From contig JAFWGI010000004.1 of NCBI GenBank assembly GCA_017512425.1, positions 1-64,000 on the forward strand: a stretch of 64,000 nucleotides of DNA, written 5' to 3'. A model generated the notes under the pieces. It searched no databases. It saw only the letters and a list, made by a program, of their open reading frames with translations, and was not told the DNA's origin. Positions within the stretch are counted from its first letter, which is position 1. Each line of letters starts with the position of its first letter. Source of the stretch: Hyphomicrobium sp. GTDB lineage: Bacteria; Pseudomonadota; Alphaproteobacteria; Rhizobiales; Hyphomicrobiaceae. Positions 39,283 through 48,151 of the stretch are shown one piece after another. A program made the position numbers and the translations under genes.

Positions 39283-39412
39283 CCGGCCATCAAAGCCTGT
39301 TCAGGCACGCGCAAGTAGTACGAGCCGCCGTAGTTCTGCTGCCACATCCCAGCTATAAGAGGCGACCCGCCCTATGAGTTTCGCGACCGCATCCATCGGA
39401 GAGGCCTTCACG

Positions 39413-40075
39413 ATGTCTGACCAGTCTTCCAAATCCACGCTGTCCGCCTACGCCGCGCCCGCAGGCAAGGCCGCCAATCACACCGTCCGCATGATCCAGC
39501 TTTGCGTGCTCGCTGTCTCGGTCGCCGCGGCCGTGCCGACGGCGCGCAATCTCTATTTCTCCTGGAAGAACGGCGTGCCCTTCAATCAGGTCGAGCACCG
39601 CCTCAACCAGGCGACGCTGCTGGAGCGCAATTTCGATTGCAAGATCGACTACCGCACGGTCAGCGCGACACCGGATGCGCGCGTTGAAGTCGGCGCCTGC
39701 AAGCAGAGCGGCGACATCTCGATCAAGGTCACGCGCGCCAAGAACGTCAACTATGAGTGGATCGCGTTTGATCAATTGCCGAAACCGGCGACGCAATCTG
39801 CAAGCCTGCTCGGTCTGTTTATTGCGCAAGCCTATGCTGGCGGCAGTCTGAAGGAAGCACTCGCCGCCGAGGATGGTTTGTCGGCTCCGCAGACGCCGAT
39901 GGTGCGCGTCGCGCAGGAGACCGTCGAAGTCATGTGTCAGGCGAAGCAGAAAGATACGATTGTGCGCATCGTCAAAGAGGGCGGCAAGTGCCTGCGTGAG
40001 ACGGTCTCGATTTTCAAAGGCACCGTTGAGCGGCGCGATGAAGTCGCCTGCGATGCGGCGTGCCCGATCAACTGA
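39413..40075 (+). CDS. Membrane-anchored hypothetical protein
   Basis: The 220-residue protein has one N-terminal membrane helix (about residues 27-47, IQLCVLAVSVAAAVPTARNL), so the rest is probably periplasmic. It has cysteines in FDCKID, GACKQS, VMCQAK, GKCLRE and ACDAACPIN. ATG 39413 is preceded by GGAGAGG; ATG 39374 is not. A clear terminator follows. No family recognised. Confidence 0.75.
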   Translation: MSDQSSKSTLSAYAAPAGKAANHTVRMIQLCVLAVSVAAAVPTARNLYFSWKNGVPFNQVEHRLNQATLLERNFDCKIDYRTVSATPDARVEVGACKQSGDISIKVTRAKNVNYEWIAFDQLPKPATQSASLLGLFIAQAYAGGSLKEALAAEDGLSAPQTPMVRVAQETVEVMCQAKQKDTIVRIVKEGGKCLRETVSIFKGTVERRDEVACDAACPIN

Positions 40076-40110
40076 TCAACTGAATTTTAACGGTCGCGAA
40101 AAGTTTGCGA

Positions 40111-40144
40111 AACGCGGGCGCACACGATGCGTCCGCGTTTTTTT
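40111..40144 (+). terminator. Rho-independent terminator after the 39413 gene
   Basis: Stem AACGCGGGCGCA / TGCGTCCGCGTT (one G-T pair) with a 4-base loop, then a run of seven T including the stem end. Confidence 0.85.
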
Positions 40145-40676
40145 GCGGGCGAATGTATCCGGCATACGATCACCGCGATTGCAGTTCAGGTGAAATGCGA
40201 GCTTAAAAAAGTGATCACGCAATGTCTTGACGATGCCGGTTTGCAGGACCACACTTAGTTAGGTGAAGCCGTCAGTTTCGGCTCAGTGAGCGAGTTGGAT
40301 CCCGGTCAATTGGGCCGCTAAACCGTTCGTTCGAGAGCACATCGCAGCTATTGCGCGAATGACTCGCGCACAGCATGACGCGATGGAAATTGAGGGAGTC
40401 ACGCGGTGAAACAGAGCGTCGATGCGGCGCGAGGAGTAGGCATGACTCCACCGGGTAGGATTTAACGGACCTTGACAGGATATGAGGTCCACGGCTGGAC
40501 GGGCGCCCTCGAGAATGCTCTTGCGATCATCGATCTCAAGATCATGGCCGCGCTTATGATGGCCGCATCGCTGACAATTTGGAAACTGCACACGAGGGCG
40601 GCAGCCGAACGGCTAAGCCAGAGCCTCGCTTCAAAAGCCCGGTTCTAGTCTGGGCAGACCATCGACGGCTAAAACG

Positions 40677-40726
40677 GCCCCGCAGGCACCTCTGCCATAG
40701 AGCAAGGTTCGCCTCGGGGCTTTTTT
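40677..40726 (+). terminator. Orphan terminator-like hairpin, possible end of a small RNA
   Basis: GCCCCG-C-AGGC pairs with GCCT-CGGGGC, followed by TTTTTTG; inside is a second small stem (ACCTCT...AGAGCAAGGT). No open frame precedes it on the plus strand, so it may end an untranslated RNA starting somewhere after 40250. Confidence 0.5.
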
Positions 40727-40807
40727 GCATTTGCGCCGGCGACTCTCCTTCGTCGAGCCGGCCGCCGGCGCGGACTCGCGGCTTCGTTCTTTGGTAGATT
40801 TGGGCGG

Positions 40808-40845
40808 CGCTTCCGACTCCGCTTCGCGGAGCCGGCCGGAAGCGC
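40808..40845. repeat. Dispersed palindromic repeat, copy 2
   Basis: Arms GCGCTTCCG and CGGAAGCGC with an inner GACTCCGC-TTC-GCGGAGCC stem. The core is shared with 17415-17455 at lexA. Confidence 0.75.
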
Positions 40846-40892
40846 GGGGCTTGTGGAGTCTTTCTTCGCTTTGCCGATTGCGCCGGATGTCT

Positions 40893-40927
40893 CCCTCTCC
40901 CCTTGGGGAGAGGGTTGGGGTGAGGGG
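40893..40927. repeat. CCCTCTCCCC palindromic repeat, intergenic copy
   Basis: CCCTCTCCCC-TT-GGGGAGAGGG followed by TTGGGGTGAGGGG, the same family as the element inside uvrA. Confidence 0.8.
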
Positions 40928-41137
40928 GTTGTGCGCGATCGCACATTTATTAACGCCGTCCGTCGCTGAGCCTGCCTGTTCCGAAGAGGCGACGTGTTGC
41001 GCTCAGCCCGTCTTGGCGGCTACCGACCCGTTCGATCGTTCACGCCTTTGGGACTTGTGGTGGGTTCCCGCCTTCGCGGGAATGGCGGAATGGCCCTCGC
41101 CGGGTGCGCACGCAGCTGCGACGCGCATCGCAGCAAA

Positions 41138-41506
41138 TCAATCTTTGTGGTTGGTGATCGCGACGAAGGTGTCGTCGTCCTGGCAGCGGCGCTCGTGCAT
41201 CAGGAAGTCATAGTAACCGCAGCGGCCGTCGCCGGGATAGGCGCGGCATGCAGCCGGGCGCGCGTGGTAGATCGTGCAGCAACGCTTCTTGGTGTCGAAG
41301 AACTGGCAGATGCGGCCGTAATGCTTATCGGCCTTGCGGCGCATCACGTACTTGTGGCCGTGCGCTTCCCGCGTAAATTTTTTCTGCGCCGATTTCGGCG
41401 ACAGGTCGAAGTACTTGGCGAGGCGGTCGACGTCGCGCTTGTTCAGGGCAATGACGGGATACGAACAGCAGTAGCCGGGGCAATTCAGACAATTGTACTG
41501 GGCCAT
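41138..41506 (-). CDS. YkgJ-type cysteine cluster protein
   Basis: The 122-residue protein has the metal-binding cluster pattern of the YkgJ/CxxCxxCC family: NCLNCPGYCCSYP at the start, then ICQFFDTKKRCCTIYHARPAACRAYPG with the typical spacing. Such proteins probably bind zinc or an iron-sulfur cluster; their role is unknown. It is divergent from ssb. Confidence 0.88.
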   Translation of the reverse strand: MAQYNCLNCPGYCCSYPVIALNKRDVDRLAKYFDLSPKSAQKKFTREAHGHKYVMRRKADKHYGRICQFFDTKKRCCTIYHARPAACRAYPGDGRCGYYDFLMHERRCQDDDTFVAITNHKD

Positions 41507-41888
41507 TGGCCGTCAGGTTCCTTGCACAACGCGCGTATCTATCGCCTTAGCCGATAGCCGATTGCAGTCAAGGTCGTGACGAGGTCGGCCGATGCGCGGC
41601 TGTGCGCCAATGGCAGCGGTGCAACGTCCGCCATATTGGCCCTTGCGTTGCGGACGGCGCCAACCTATATTAGAACATATAGAGAACACCGCTGTGCGTG
41701 TCGCGCGCTCGAAAGGGGTGGACAACCGCTCTGATCAGCGAAGCCATAGAGACGCCGGGTTGATCGCATGTCTAAGGTCAGCGTTGAGAATCGCGAGCGC
41801 CGATCGCATATGCAAGGCGAGGCTTTTGCGGCTGAAAGATAGCGCGTAGGCGCAGTGAATTTTCGATTGAGTGAAGGAGAGCGCCGTT
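41507..41888. other. Intergenic region between the YkgJ-type gene and ssb
   Basis: About 380 bases with a LexA box at 41673-41687 and, directly before ssb, an AAGGAGAG ribosome site. Short frames here are not supported as genes. Confidence 0.6.
41673..41687 (+). promoter_or_regulatory. LexA (SOS) box upstream of ssb
   Basis: GAAC-ATATAGA-GAAC, an exact match in spacing to the alphaproteobacterial LexA operator, about 200 bases before the ssb start and in an AT-rich patch likely to be the promoter. Confidence 0.78.
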
Positions 41889-42419
41889 ATGGCTGGTTCT
41901 GTGAACAAGGTGATCCTGGTTGGTAACGTCGGCAAGGATCCGGAAATCCGGCGGACGCAGGATGGCCGTCCGATCGCCAACCTGAGCCTGGCGACCAGCG
42001 AGACGTGGCGCGATAAGTCGACCGGCGAGCGCAAGGAAAAGACCGAGTGGCACCGCGTCGTAATTTTCAGCGAACCGCTGTGCAAGGTCGTCGAGCAGTA
42101 CGTCAAGAAGGGCTCGAAGCTGTACATTGAAGGCGCGTTGCAGACGCGTAAGTGGACCGATCAATCGGGCGCAGAAAAGTATTCAACCGAAGTCGTGCTG
42201 CAGGGCTTCAACGGCTCGCTGACGATGCTCGATGGTGCAGGCGGCGGACGCGGCGCGTCATCAGGCAGCATCGGCATGCAGGAATCCGGTGGCGATTACG
42301 ACGGCGGCGGGTTCGGTTCGGGCGGTGGCTATTCGGAGCCTGCGCCGAAACGCGCCGCGAAATCCGGTGGCGCCTCGAAGAGCTTCGACAAGGCGCTCGA
42401 CGATGAGATTCCGTTTTAG
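41889..42419 (+). CDS. ssb: Single-stranded DNA-binding protein
   Basis: SSB coats single-stranded DNA in replication, repair and recombination. The 176-residue protein has an OB fold ([39 protein letters not shown]), a Gly-rich linker, and the acidic tip DDEIPF that recruits partner proteins. ATG 41889 follows GGAGAG; the frame is open 6 codons further upstream. A strong terminator follows and a LexA box lies upstream. Confidence 0.97.
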   Translation: MAGSVNKVILVGNVGKDPEIRRTQDGRPIANLSLATSETWRDKSTGERKEKTEWHRVVIFSEPLCKVVEQYVKKGSKLYIEGALQTRKWTDQSGAEKYSTEVVLQGFNGSLTMLDGAGGGRGASSGSIGMQESGGDYDGGGFGSGGGYSEPAPKRAAKSGGASKSFDKALDDEIPF

Positions 42420-42443
42420 TGAACGAAGCCGATCAATAAAATT

Positions 42444-42480
42444 GCGCCGCTCGCATTTCTTGCGGGCGGCGCTTTTCATT
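42444..42480. terminator. Bidirectional terminator between ssb and the cytochrome c gene
   Basis: Stem GCGCCGCTCGC / GCGGGCGGCGC with loop ATTTCTT, then TTTTCATTT on the plus side and AATTTTATT read from the minus side. It ends both convergent genes. Confidence 0.85.
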
Positions 42481-42500
42481 TGAGGTGTTCGATGTTGGCC

Positions 42501-42935
42501 TTACTTGCCCGCCTTTAAAAACGCGATGATCTTGGCGCGCAGTGCTGCGTCGCTGATCCCGGTGTACGGCTTCATGTTATTGCCCGGCACGACGCCATCC
42601 GGATTTGTGATGAACTTGTCGAGCGTCGCTTCATCGAATGTCACGCCTGAGTTTTTCAAAGATGGCGAATACTGATAGCCGCTTTCGCCACCCGCTTTCT
42701 TTCCGACAATGCCCGAAAGGCTCGGCCCCAGGCGATTGTCGCCGGGTTTGACGGAGTGACAGGTTCGGCAAGCGTTGTTGTACGCTTCTTCGCCGCCTGC
42801 GCCGTCAGCCGCGGGTGCCGCAGTCCCAGTCGCCGCGGTCTTCGGCACTTCTTCCGTTTGCGCGAAAACGAGTGCGGGCATCGCGACGGCCGAGCCCATC
42901 GACATCAAGATCGCAAACGTCTGATTGCGCAACAT
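42501..42935 (-). CDS. Periplasmic class I cytochrome c
   Basis: The 144-residue protein has a signal peptide (to about ALVFAQ), an Ala/Thr-rich spacer and one heme site, CRTCH. The GPSLSGIVGKKAG segment and NNMKPYTGI with the axial Met are typical of cytochrome c550/c2-like carriers, about 100 residues in the mature domain. It probably moves electrons between periplasmic dehydrogenases or the bc1 complex and an oxidase. Confidence 0.92.
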   Translation of the reverse strand: MLRNQTFAILMSMGSAVAMPALVFAQTEEVPKTAATGTAAPAADGAGGEEAYNNACRTCHSVKPGDNRLGPSLSGIVGKKAGGESGYQYSPSLKNSGVTFDEATLDKFITNPDGVVPGNNMKPYTGISDAALRAKIIAFLKAGK

Positions 42936-43021
42936 CTCACGTTCCTCCGGTTTATAATTGTTCCAGAGTTGAACCGCTGAACGCCCGCAAAGTTCCGTTT
43001 TTGCAGGCTTTGCAACGGAAA

Positions 43022-43051
43022 CGCCCGGCTTCGGACATCCGAAACCGGGCG
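43022..43051 (-). terminator. Probable terminator after the PRC-barrel gene
   Basis: A strong hairpin, CGCCCGG-CTTCGG-ACAT-CCGAAA-CCGGGCG with one mismatch, followed on the minus strand by TTTCCGTT. The T-run is weak, so the confidence is moderate. Confidence 0.55.
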
Positions 43052-43090
43052 CATCTCATTGATCTCAAACGTCGAGAGCTTTGAAAAAGT

Positions 43091-43876
43091 TTATGGCGCG
43101 GGTGTTGTTGGCGCTGGCGTTTCCGGAGTGGCAGGGGCCGGTGTTTCTGGTGCAGGCGCAGCCGGCGCCTCTGGAGCCGGTGTTGCCGGCGCGGTGCCCG
43201 GCGCGTGCTCTGCCGGTGCCGCCGCTTCCTTAGCCTTCTCAACCGCGACGGAGGCCTTCTCCTTCGCGTTCTCGATCACTTCGCTTGCCTTTTCCTTCGC
43301 CGTCTCGATTGCCGGGCCAACTTTTTCGTAAGCGTCCTTCGCCGCTTCCTTCGCCTTCTCTAGAGCCGGGCCGGCGTTTTCCTTGGCCTTATCGTAGGCT
43401 TCCTTCGCCGACGCGCCGGTCTTGTCGCGGAATTCTTCGCCCTTCTCGACAGCGCGGACGAACAGAGACTTCTGCGGCTGGTTGCGGGCGTACTCGGGCG
43501 CTGCCGCGAGATTGTCGTGTGTGTAGGTTGGAAGCGTCGCTTCGATCTTGCCGTTGACGACGTCGAAGTTCAGCGCGTTGATGTCGACGCCGACTTTCTT
43601 CTCAAACCAGCCGAAATACCCGCCGACACCCATAATGACGCCGACGACTTTGTGGTCGCCCGAAAGAATGATGTCTTCGATGTCGCCGATGATCTTACCG
43701 TCCGGGCTTTTGACCTTCGTCGTGATCAAGCGGTCGCGGGCGAGATACTGGCCCGGCGATTCAGCGGCGATGTAGGCTTGCGTCGTCGTTGCGGCTGGCG
43801 CGGTGGCGGTCTCCTGCGCAATCGCAACACCGGCGGTGGCGAACGCCATCGCGGCAGACACCAGATAAACTTTCAT
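43091..43876 (-). CDS. Exported PRC-barrel protein with helical and Pro/Ala-rich tail
   Basis: A 261-residue protein. It has a signal peptide (AAMAFATAGVAIAQ), then a PRC-barrel domain (residues ~45-120, DRLITTKVKSPDGKIIGDIEDIILSG...VGVIMGVGGYFG). A long amphipathic helix region of Lys/Ala/Glu repeats (EKAKEAAKDAYEKV, about residues 150-220) resembles apolipoprotein/LEA-like helices, and a Pro/Ala/Thr tail ends the protein. The start at ATG 43876 follows GAAGGA; the longer open frame is not supported. Exported PRC-barrel proteins are common in Rhizobiales; function unclear. Confidence 0.85.
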   Translation of the reverse strand: MKVYLVSAAMAFATAGVAIAQETATAPAATTTQAYIAAESPGQYLARDRLITTKVKSPDGKIIGDIEDIILSGDHKVVGVIMGVGGYFGWFEKKVGVDINALNFDVVNGKIEATLPTYTHDNLAAAPEYARNQPQKSLFVRAVEKGEEFRDKTGASAKEAYDKAKENAGPALEKAKEAAKDAYEKVGPAIETAKEKASEVIENAKEKASVAVEKAKEAAAPAEHAPGTAPATPAPEAPAAPAPETPAPATPETPAPTTPAP

Positions 43877-44305
43877 GCGGTTTGTCCTTCGTTGACATTC
43901 GCGCCGGAACGGCGCTGGGCGACAATGGCGCCATAACGGCGGCCGGTTGGTGATCGGCGGCGCGCGAACGCGCGCGAGGCACCGTATTAAAGGTAGGAAT
44001 GCGCCGCTCACAACGCAACTCATTTACACGCGCGGTGTGACTGCAGCGTGGCCGCTCGCCAGAGCGGAATTCGGCTTTCGCGAAGATGAATTAACGCATT
44101 GAATTACATATGTTTTATGGCGGGGATAAAGTGCCGTGGCACGTCGCCGCGCGGTTGTGCTTCGCGTGCACAATCGACTACACTATTTGTGTAGCACACT
44201 CGGATACAGCAAAGTGTACTTCCTACACATTGCGTGTACGACGTGTGCACCATCGGGCGGCCTTTCGCAGCCCCGCCATAGCGCGATTTTTGAGAGACAT
44301 TTTTC
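43877..44305. other. Intergenic region before gyrA
   Basis: About 430 bases with no supported gene. The part at 44165-44260 has several ACAC/GTGT words (TGTGTAG, AGTGTAC, GCGTGTACGACGTGTGC) that could be protein sites or chance; I see no canonical promoter or known operator. Confidence 0.5.
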
Positions 44306-47062
44306 TTGGCCGACAGAAGCGACGACGATAAACCAGCCGGCGGCACGCCGGGCGATATGCGCCCGATTGCGATCACCGAAGAGATGAAGCGGTCGTATCT
44401 CGACTACGCGATGAGCGTGATCGTAAGCCGCGCGCTGCCGGACGTGCGCGATGGTTTGAAGCCTGTGCATCGCCGCATTCTGTTCGCGATGAACGAACTC
44501 GGCCTCGACTTCAACAAGAAGTACGTCAAGAGCGCGCGCATCGTCGGCGAGGTGATGGGCAAGTACCATCCGCACGGCAACCTCGCGATCTATGACGCGC
44601 TGGTGCGTATGGCGCAGGATTTTTCGCTGCGTGTGCCGCTCGTCGACGGGCAGGGCAATTTCGGCTCGATCGATGGCGACCCGCCGGCGGCCGAACGCTA
44701 CACGGAATCGCGGCTGACGAAGATCGCAGGCTTCATGCTCGACGACCTCGGCAACGATACGATCGATTTCAAAGACAACTACGACGGACAATTGCAAGAG
44801 CCGTCCGTCTTGCCGGCCAAGTTTCCCAACCTGCTCGTCAACGGTGCGGGCGGTATCGCCGTCGGCATGGCGACGAACATCCCGCCGCATAACCTCGGCG
44901 AGATCATCGATGCCTGTATGGCCGATCTCGAAAACCCGGAGATTTCGACGGAAGAATTGTGCGGCATCGTGCAGGGGCCGGACTTCCCGACGGGCGGCAT
45001 CATTCTCGGCCGCGGCGGCATTCTCTCGGCCTACCACAAGTCGCGCGGCTCGATCATCATGCGCGCCCGCGTCAAGGTCGAAAACATCCGTAAGGATCGC
45101 GAAGCGCTGATCGTTACGGAGATTCCGTATCAGGTGAACAAGCGCGTATTGATCGAGAAGATCGCCGATCTCGTGCGCGATAAGAAGATCGAAGGCATCG
45201 CCGATCTTTGGGATGAATCGAACCGCGAAGGCATTCGCGTCGTCATCGAACTGAAGCGCGACGCTGTCGCCGATGTCGTTTTGAATAACCTCTACAAGTA
45301 TTCGGATTTGCAGACGACGTTCGGCGCCAATATGCTGGCGATCAACGGCGGCCGTCCGGAAAGCCTGACCCTCAAGGATATGGTGTCGGCATTCACGGCC
45401 TTCCGCCAGGATGTCGTGACGCGGCGCATCAAGCACCTGCTCACTAAGGCGCGGGATCGCGCCCACGTCTTGGTCGGCTTGGCTATTGCCGTCGCCAACA
45501 TCGACGAAGTCATCAAGCTGATCCGCTTCTCGGCATCGCCCGCCGACGCCAAAGAGCAACTGATGGCGCGCGATTGGCCGGCGAAGGACATGGCGCCGCT
45601 GATCGAGTTGATCGCGGATCCACGGCACAAGCTGTCCGAGCAGGATACCTACCGCCTTTCGGAAGAGCAGGCGAAGGCGATCCTCGAATTGCGCCTCGCA
45701 CGTTTGACGGCTCTCGGCCGCGATGAAATCGCCGACGAGTTGAACAAGATCGCCGGCGAAATCAAAGAGTACCTCGCGATCCTCGCGTCGCGCGCGCGTG
45801 TCGTCGATATCGTCAAGAGCGAACTTGCGGCGATCAAGTCGGAATTCGCGACGCCACGCAAAACCGAGATCATGGAATTCGACGGCGAAGTCGAAGACGA
45901 AGATCTCATCCAGCGCGAAGATTGCGTCGTGACCGTCTCGCACAAGGGCTACATCAAGCGTGTGCCGCTCGCTGCGTATCGTGCGCAGCGCCGTGGCGGC
46001 AAGGGCCGCTCCGGCATGTCGACGCGGGACGAAGATTTCGTCACGCAGTTGTTCGTGACCTCGACGCACACGCCTGTGCTGTTCTTTTCGTCGCGCGGCA
46101 TGTGTTACCGCATGAAGGTCTGGCGATTGCCGGCAGCCGCGCCGCAGTCGCCCGGCAAGGCGCTCGTCAACCTGTTGCCGCTTGAAGACGGCGAAGTCAT
46201 CACGTCGATCCTGCCGTTGCCGGAGGATGACAAGACCTGGGGCGATCTCGAACTGATGTTCGCAACGCGCTCCGGTAATATCCGCCGCAACGCGCTGACG
46301 GACTTCGAGAGCATCAATCGCAACGGCAAGATTGCGATGAAGCTCGATGAGGGCGATCGCATCGTCTCCGTCGCGATTGCGACGCCGGATCAGGACGTGA
46401 TGCTGACGTCGGCCGAGGGTCAGTGCGTCCGCTTCCTGATCGGTGATGAGGTGCGCCTGTTCAAGGGGCGCGACTCAACCGGCGTGCGCGGCATCCGCCT
46501 CGCCGACGGCGATGAAGTGATCTCGATGGCGATTTTCGGCCACGTCAAAGCGACGGCCGCGGAACGTGCCGCATATATCAAGCAGGCGTCGGCCCTGCGC
46601 CGCGCTGAAGACGTGGAAGATGCCGAGACCGTTGCCGTCGCTGATGAGGACGCCGATGACGCCGTCGAAGGTGAAGTCGCGCTGTCGCCCGAAAAGTTCG
46701 CCGAGATGCAGAGCAAAGAGCAGTTCGTGCTCACGATCTCTGAGAAAGGCTTCGGCAAGCGCTCGTCGAGCTACGAGTTCCGCACGTCGGGCCGTGGCGG
46801 CAAGGGCATCGTCGCGATGGTCGTCAACGATCGCAATGGCCGCCTGATCGCGTCGTTCGGCATCGAAGAAAACGACCAGATCATGCTCGTGACCGACGGC
46901 GGACAGTTGATCCGCTGCCCGGTGCATGATGTGCGCATCGCCGGCCGCAACACGCAGGGCGTGCGCATCTTCAAGACCGACGGCGCCGAAAAGGTCGTCT
47001 CCGTCGAGCGCATCACCGAAGACGCGGACGCGGATCAGGATGAGGAGGGCGGCGCGGAATAA
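44306..47062 (+). CDS. gyrA: DNA gyrase subunit A
   Basis: GyrA cuts and rejoins DNA for negative supercoiling. The 918-residue protein has the winged-helix core with the catalytic Tyr in [10 protein letters not shown] and the C-terminal wheel with the GyrA-box QRRGGKG. An acidic insertion ([22 protein letters not shown]) lies in the C-terminal domain, and the tail is acidic. The start appears to be TTG 44306 with GAGAGA upstream; ATG 44357 is the alternative. In the quinolone-binding region the sequence is [11 protein letters not shown]92 and L93 stand where E. coli has D82 and S83. Confidence 0.96.
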   Translation: MADRSDDDKPAGGTPGDMRPIAITEEMKRSYLDYAMSVIVSRALPDVRDGLKPVHRRILFAMNELGLDFNKKYVKSARIVGEVMGKYHPHGNLAIYDALVRMAQDFSLRVPLVDGQGNFGSIDGDPPAAERYTESRLTKIAGFMLDDLGNDTIDFKDNYDGQLQEPSVLPAKFPNLLVNGAGGIAVGMATNIPPHNLGEIIDACMADLENPEISTEELCGIVQGPDFPTGGIILGRGGILSAYHKSRGSIIMRARVKVENIRKDREALIVTEIPYQVNKRVLIEKIADLVRDKKIEGIADLWDESNREGIRVVIELKRDAVADVVLNNLYKYSDLQTTFGANMLAINGGRPESLTLKDMVSAFTAFRQDVVTRRIKHLLTKARDRAHVLVGLAIAVANIDEVIKLIRFSASPADAKEQLMARDWPAKDMAPLIELIADPRHKLSEQDTYRLSEEQAKAILELRLARLTALGRDEIADELNKIAGEIKEYLAILASRARVVDIVKSELAAIKSEFATPRKTEIMEFDGEVEDEDLIQREDCVVTVSHKGYIKRVPLAAYRAQRRGGKGRSGMSTRDEDFVTQLFVTSTHTPVLFFSSRGMCYRMKVWRLPAAAPQSPGKALVNLLPLEDGEVITSILPLPEDDKTWGDLELMFATRSGNIRRNALTDFESINRNGKIAMKLDEGDRIVSVAIATPDQDVMLTSAEGQCVRFLIGDEVRLFKGRDSTGVRGIRLADGDEVISMAIFGHVKATAAERAAYIKQASALRRAEDVEDAETVAVADEDADDAVEGEVALSPEKFAEMQSKEQFVLTISEKGFGKRSSSYEFRTSGRGGKGIVAMVVNDRNGRLIASFGIEENDQIMLVTDGGQLIRCPVHDVRIAGRNTQGVRIFKTDGAEKVVSVERITEDADADQDEEGGAE

Positions 47063-47077
47063 GTGCCGCCGCTCTCG

Positions 47078-47806
47078 TCACCGCGCGGAATGCAACGCCA
47101 TCACCGCATCGCTCATCGGGCAATGGGCCTTCAGAGCGTCGATATCGCGAACGGTCAATTGTGTGCGGCTGGATCGCGCCAGCACGCCTTCACGCACGAA
47201 GCGCGACATGATCCGCGAAAGCGTATCGGCATTGAGCGCCAGGTATTCGGCGACCTCGGTGCGCGACAGTGGCATTTCAAAAGATACGCTGCCGCCGTGG
47301 GCCGTGCCGAGATGGCCAGCAGCCTGCAGCAATAGGGCTGCCACGCGCTGCTCGCTCGACAGTGCGGCCAGCATCGAAATGTGGAGTTGCGTCCGTGCGC
47401 GCTGTAAATTCAGCCGCTGCAGGACGTAGCTTGCCACCTCCGCATCGCCAGCCATCGCTGCATTGAATGCGTTGGCGGTGAGCCGCCAGACATCGGATGG
47501 TGCCATGCTGGTGTATGTCATCATCGCTGCGAGGCTTGCCGGTGGCGCGGCGATGATGTCGCCCGGATAGTGCACCTCGACCATCGTGCGTTCGGACCCG
47601 GTCGCGCCGTGCTCGGCGGCGATGATCCCGGAGCGGACAATCCAAACCGTGTCGGGCGCGATTGCGATCGGCTGCCGGCGTCGCAGCCGCAACGTTTGCG
47701 CGTGGGCGGTGAGCCGCGCCAGCTCCGGCGTTTCGGACGCGACCAGCGCGAGCGTTGCGGTTTTGGCCGTTTGGCGCATAGCGGCCTGAGCTACTGTGAT
47801 GGTCAT
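47078..47806 (-). CDS. Crp/Fnr family transcription regulator
   Basis: The 242-residue protein has an N-terminal cyclic-nucleotide-like beta-roll and a C-terminal HTH_Crp domain (PLSRTEVAEYLALNADTLSRIMSRFVREGVL). The N-terminus lacks the Cys cluster of true FNR, so it would not sense oxygen with an iron-sulfur cluster; it is closer to FixK/Dnr-like forms. The recognition helix has D-T-L-S-R, near to the E-x-x-S-R of FNR-type proteins. An FNR-type box lies 75 bases upstream of the start, so autoregulation is likely. Confidence 0.88.
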   Translation of the reverse strand: MTITVAQAAMRQTAKTATLALVASETPELARLTAHAQTLRLRRRQPIAIAPDTVWIVRSGIIAAEHGATGSERTMVEVHYPGDIIAAPPASLAAMMTYTSMAPSDVWRLTANAFNAAMAGDAEVASYVLQRLNLQRARTQLHISMLAALSSEQRVAALLLQAAGHLGTAHGGSVSFEMPLSRTEVAEYLALNADTLSRIMSRFVREGVLARSSRTQLTVRDIDALKAHCPMSDAVMALHSAR

Positions 47807-47880
47807 GAAATCGGGTCACCTTCGGACTGCGCCCGGCAAGGGCTGATGACGCGATATTCGGCCTCGTGGCCGTCGCCGCA

Positions 47881-47894
47881 TTGATCCGGATCAT
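47881..47894. promoter_or_regulatory. FNR/FixK-type box 1
   Basis: TTGATCCGGATCAT matches the TTGAT-N4-ATCAA pattern at nine of ten defined positions. It is 75 bases upstream of the Crp/Fnr start. Confidence 0.65.
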
Positions 47895-47963
47895 ATTTGA
47901 CGCGTGTCAGACATTATTTTTTGCCGCCGACCAGCTGGCACGGACACGGCCAGCCGGTTTCTG

Positions 47964-47977
47964 TTGACGCGGATCAA
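47964..47977. promoter_or_regulatory. FNR/FixK-type box 2
   Basis: TTGACGCGGATCAA matches TTGAT-N4-ATCAA at nine of ten defined positions. It is 175 bases before the ompW start and may serve either gene. Confidence 0.6.
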
Positions 47978-48151
47978 TTCCTGCGTAGCGGCAGGGCAAC
48001 GCTGCCGTGCTGGCGCGCAACGCGCTGATATCTATCAGAAAGTTCGAGCTTTCCGCGCTGGCGCCATCGCTGCGTGCGCCACCTAAGTTGTGCTGTGCTG
48101 GCGCCCGAGTCGCTGGCGGCAGACGAGCAAACGAAGGTGGGGCATCGAACA

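Larger units (their letters stand above)
40145..41137. other. 1-kb gene-free region rich in palindromes
   Basis: No supported gene. It holds an orphan terminator-like hairpin (40677-40726), copy 2 of the lexA palindrome (40808-40845), a CCCTCTCCCC repeat (40893-40927) and a common TTCCCGCC-TTC-GCGGGAA hairpin near 41066. Minus-strand frames here are Pro/Arg-rich readings of the repeats. A frame at 40283-40591 minus has no family features. It looks like a landing zone for repeats. Confidence 0.65.
47807..48151. other. Divergent promoter region between the Crp/Fnr gene and ompW
   Basis: 345 bases with two FNR-type boxes (47881-47894 and 47964-47977) and no gene. An ATG-less frame upstream of ompW is not supported. 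Confidence 0.65.

Noticed and set aside
40592..40660. tRNA-like look (GGTTCTAGTC, then ACCA)
   Set aside because: No acceptor stem or anticodon arm of normal size can be drawn.
40669..40944. Pro/Arg-rich open frame on the minus strand
   Set aside because: It reads through two palindromic repeats; the same PSPQPSPQGE-type peptide is a known by-product of the CCCTCTCCCC repeat.
44091..44107. CtrA-like site TTAA-N7-AATT
   Set aside because: The second half is AATT, not TTAA, so it misses the TTAA-N7-TTAA pattern.
44183..46069. 628-codon open frame on the minus strand
   Set aside because: It is fully antisense to gyrA, has no family features and arises from the GC-rich codon pattern.
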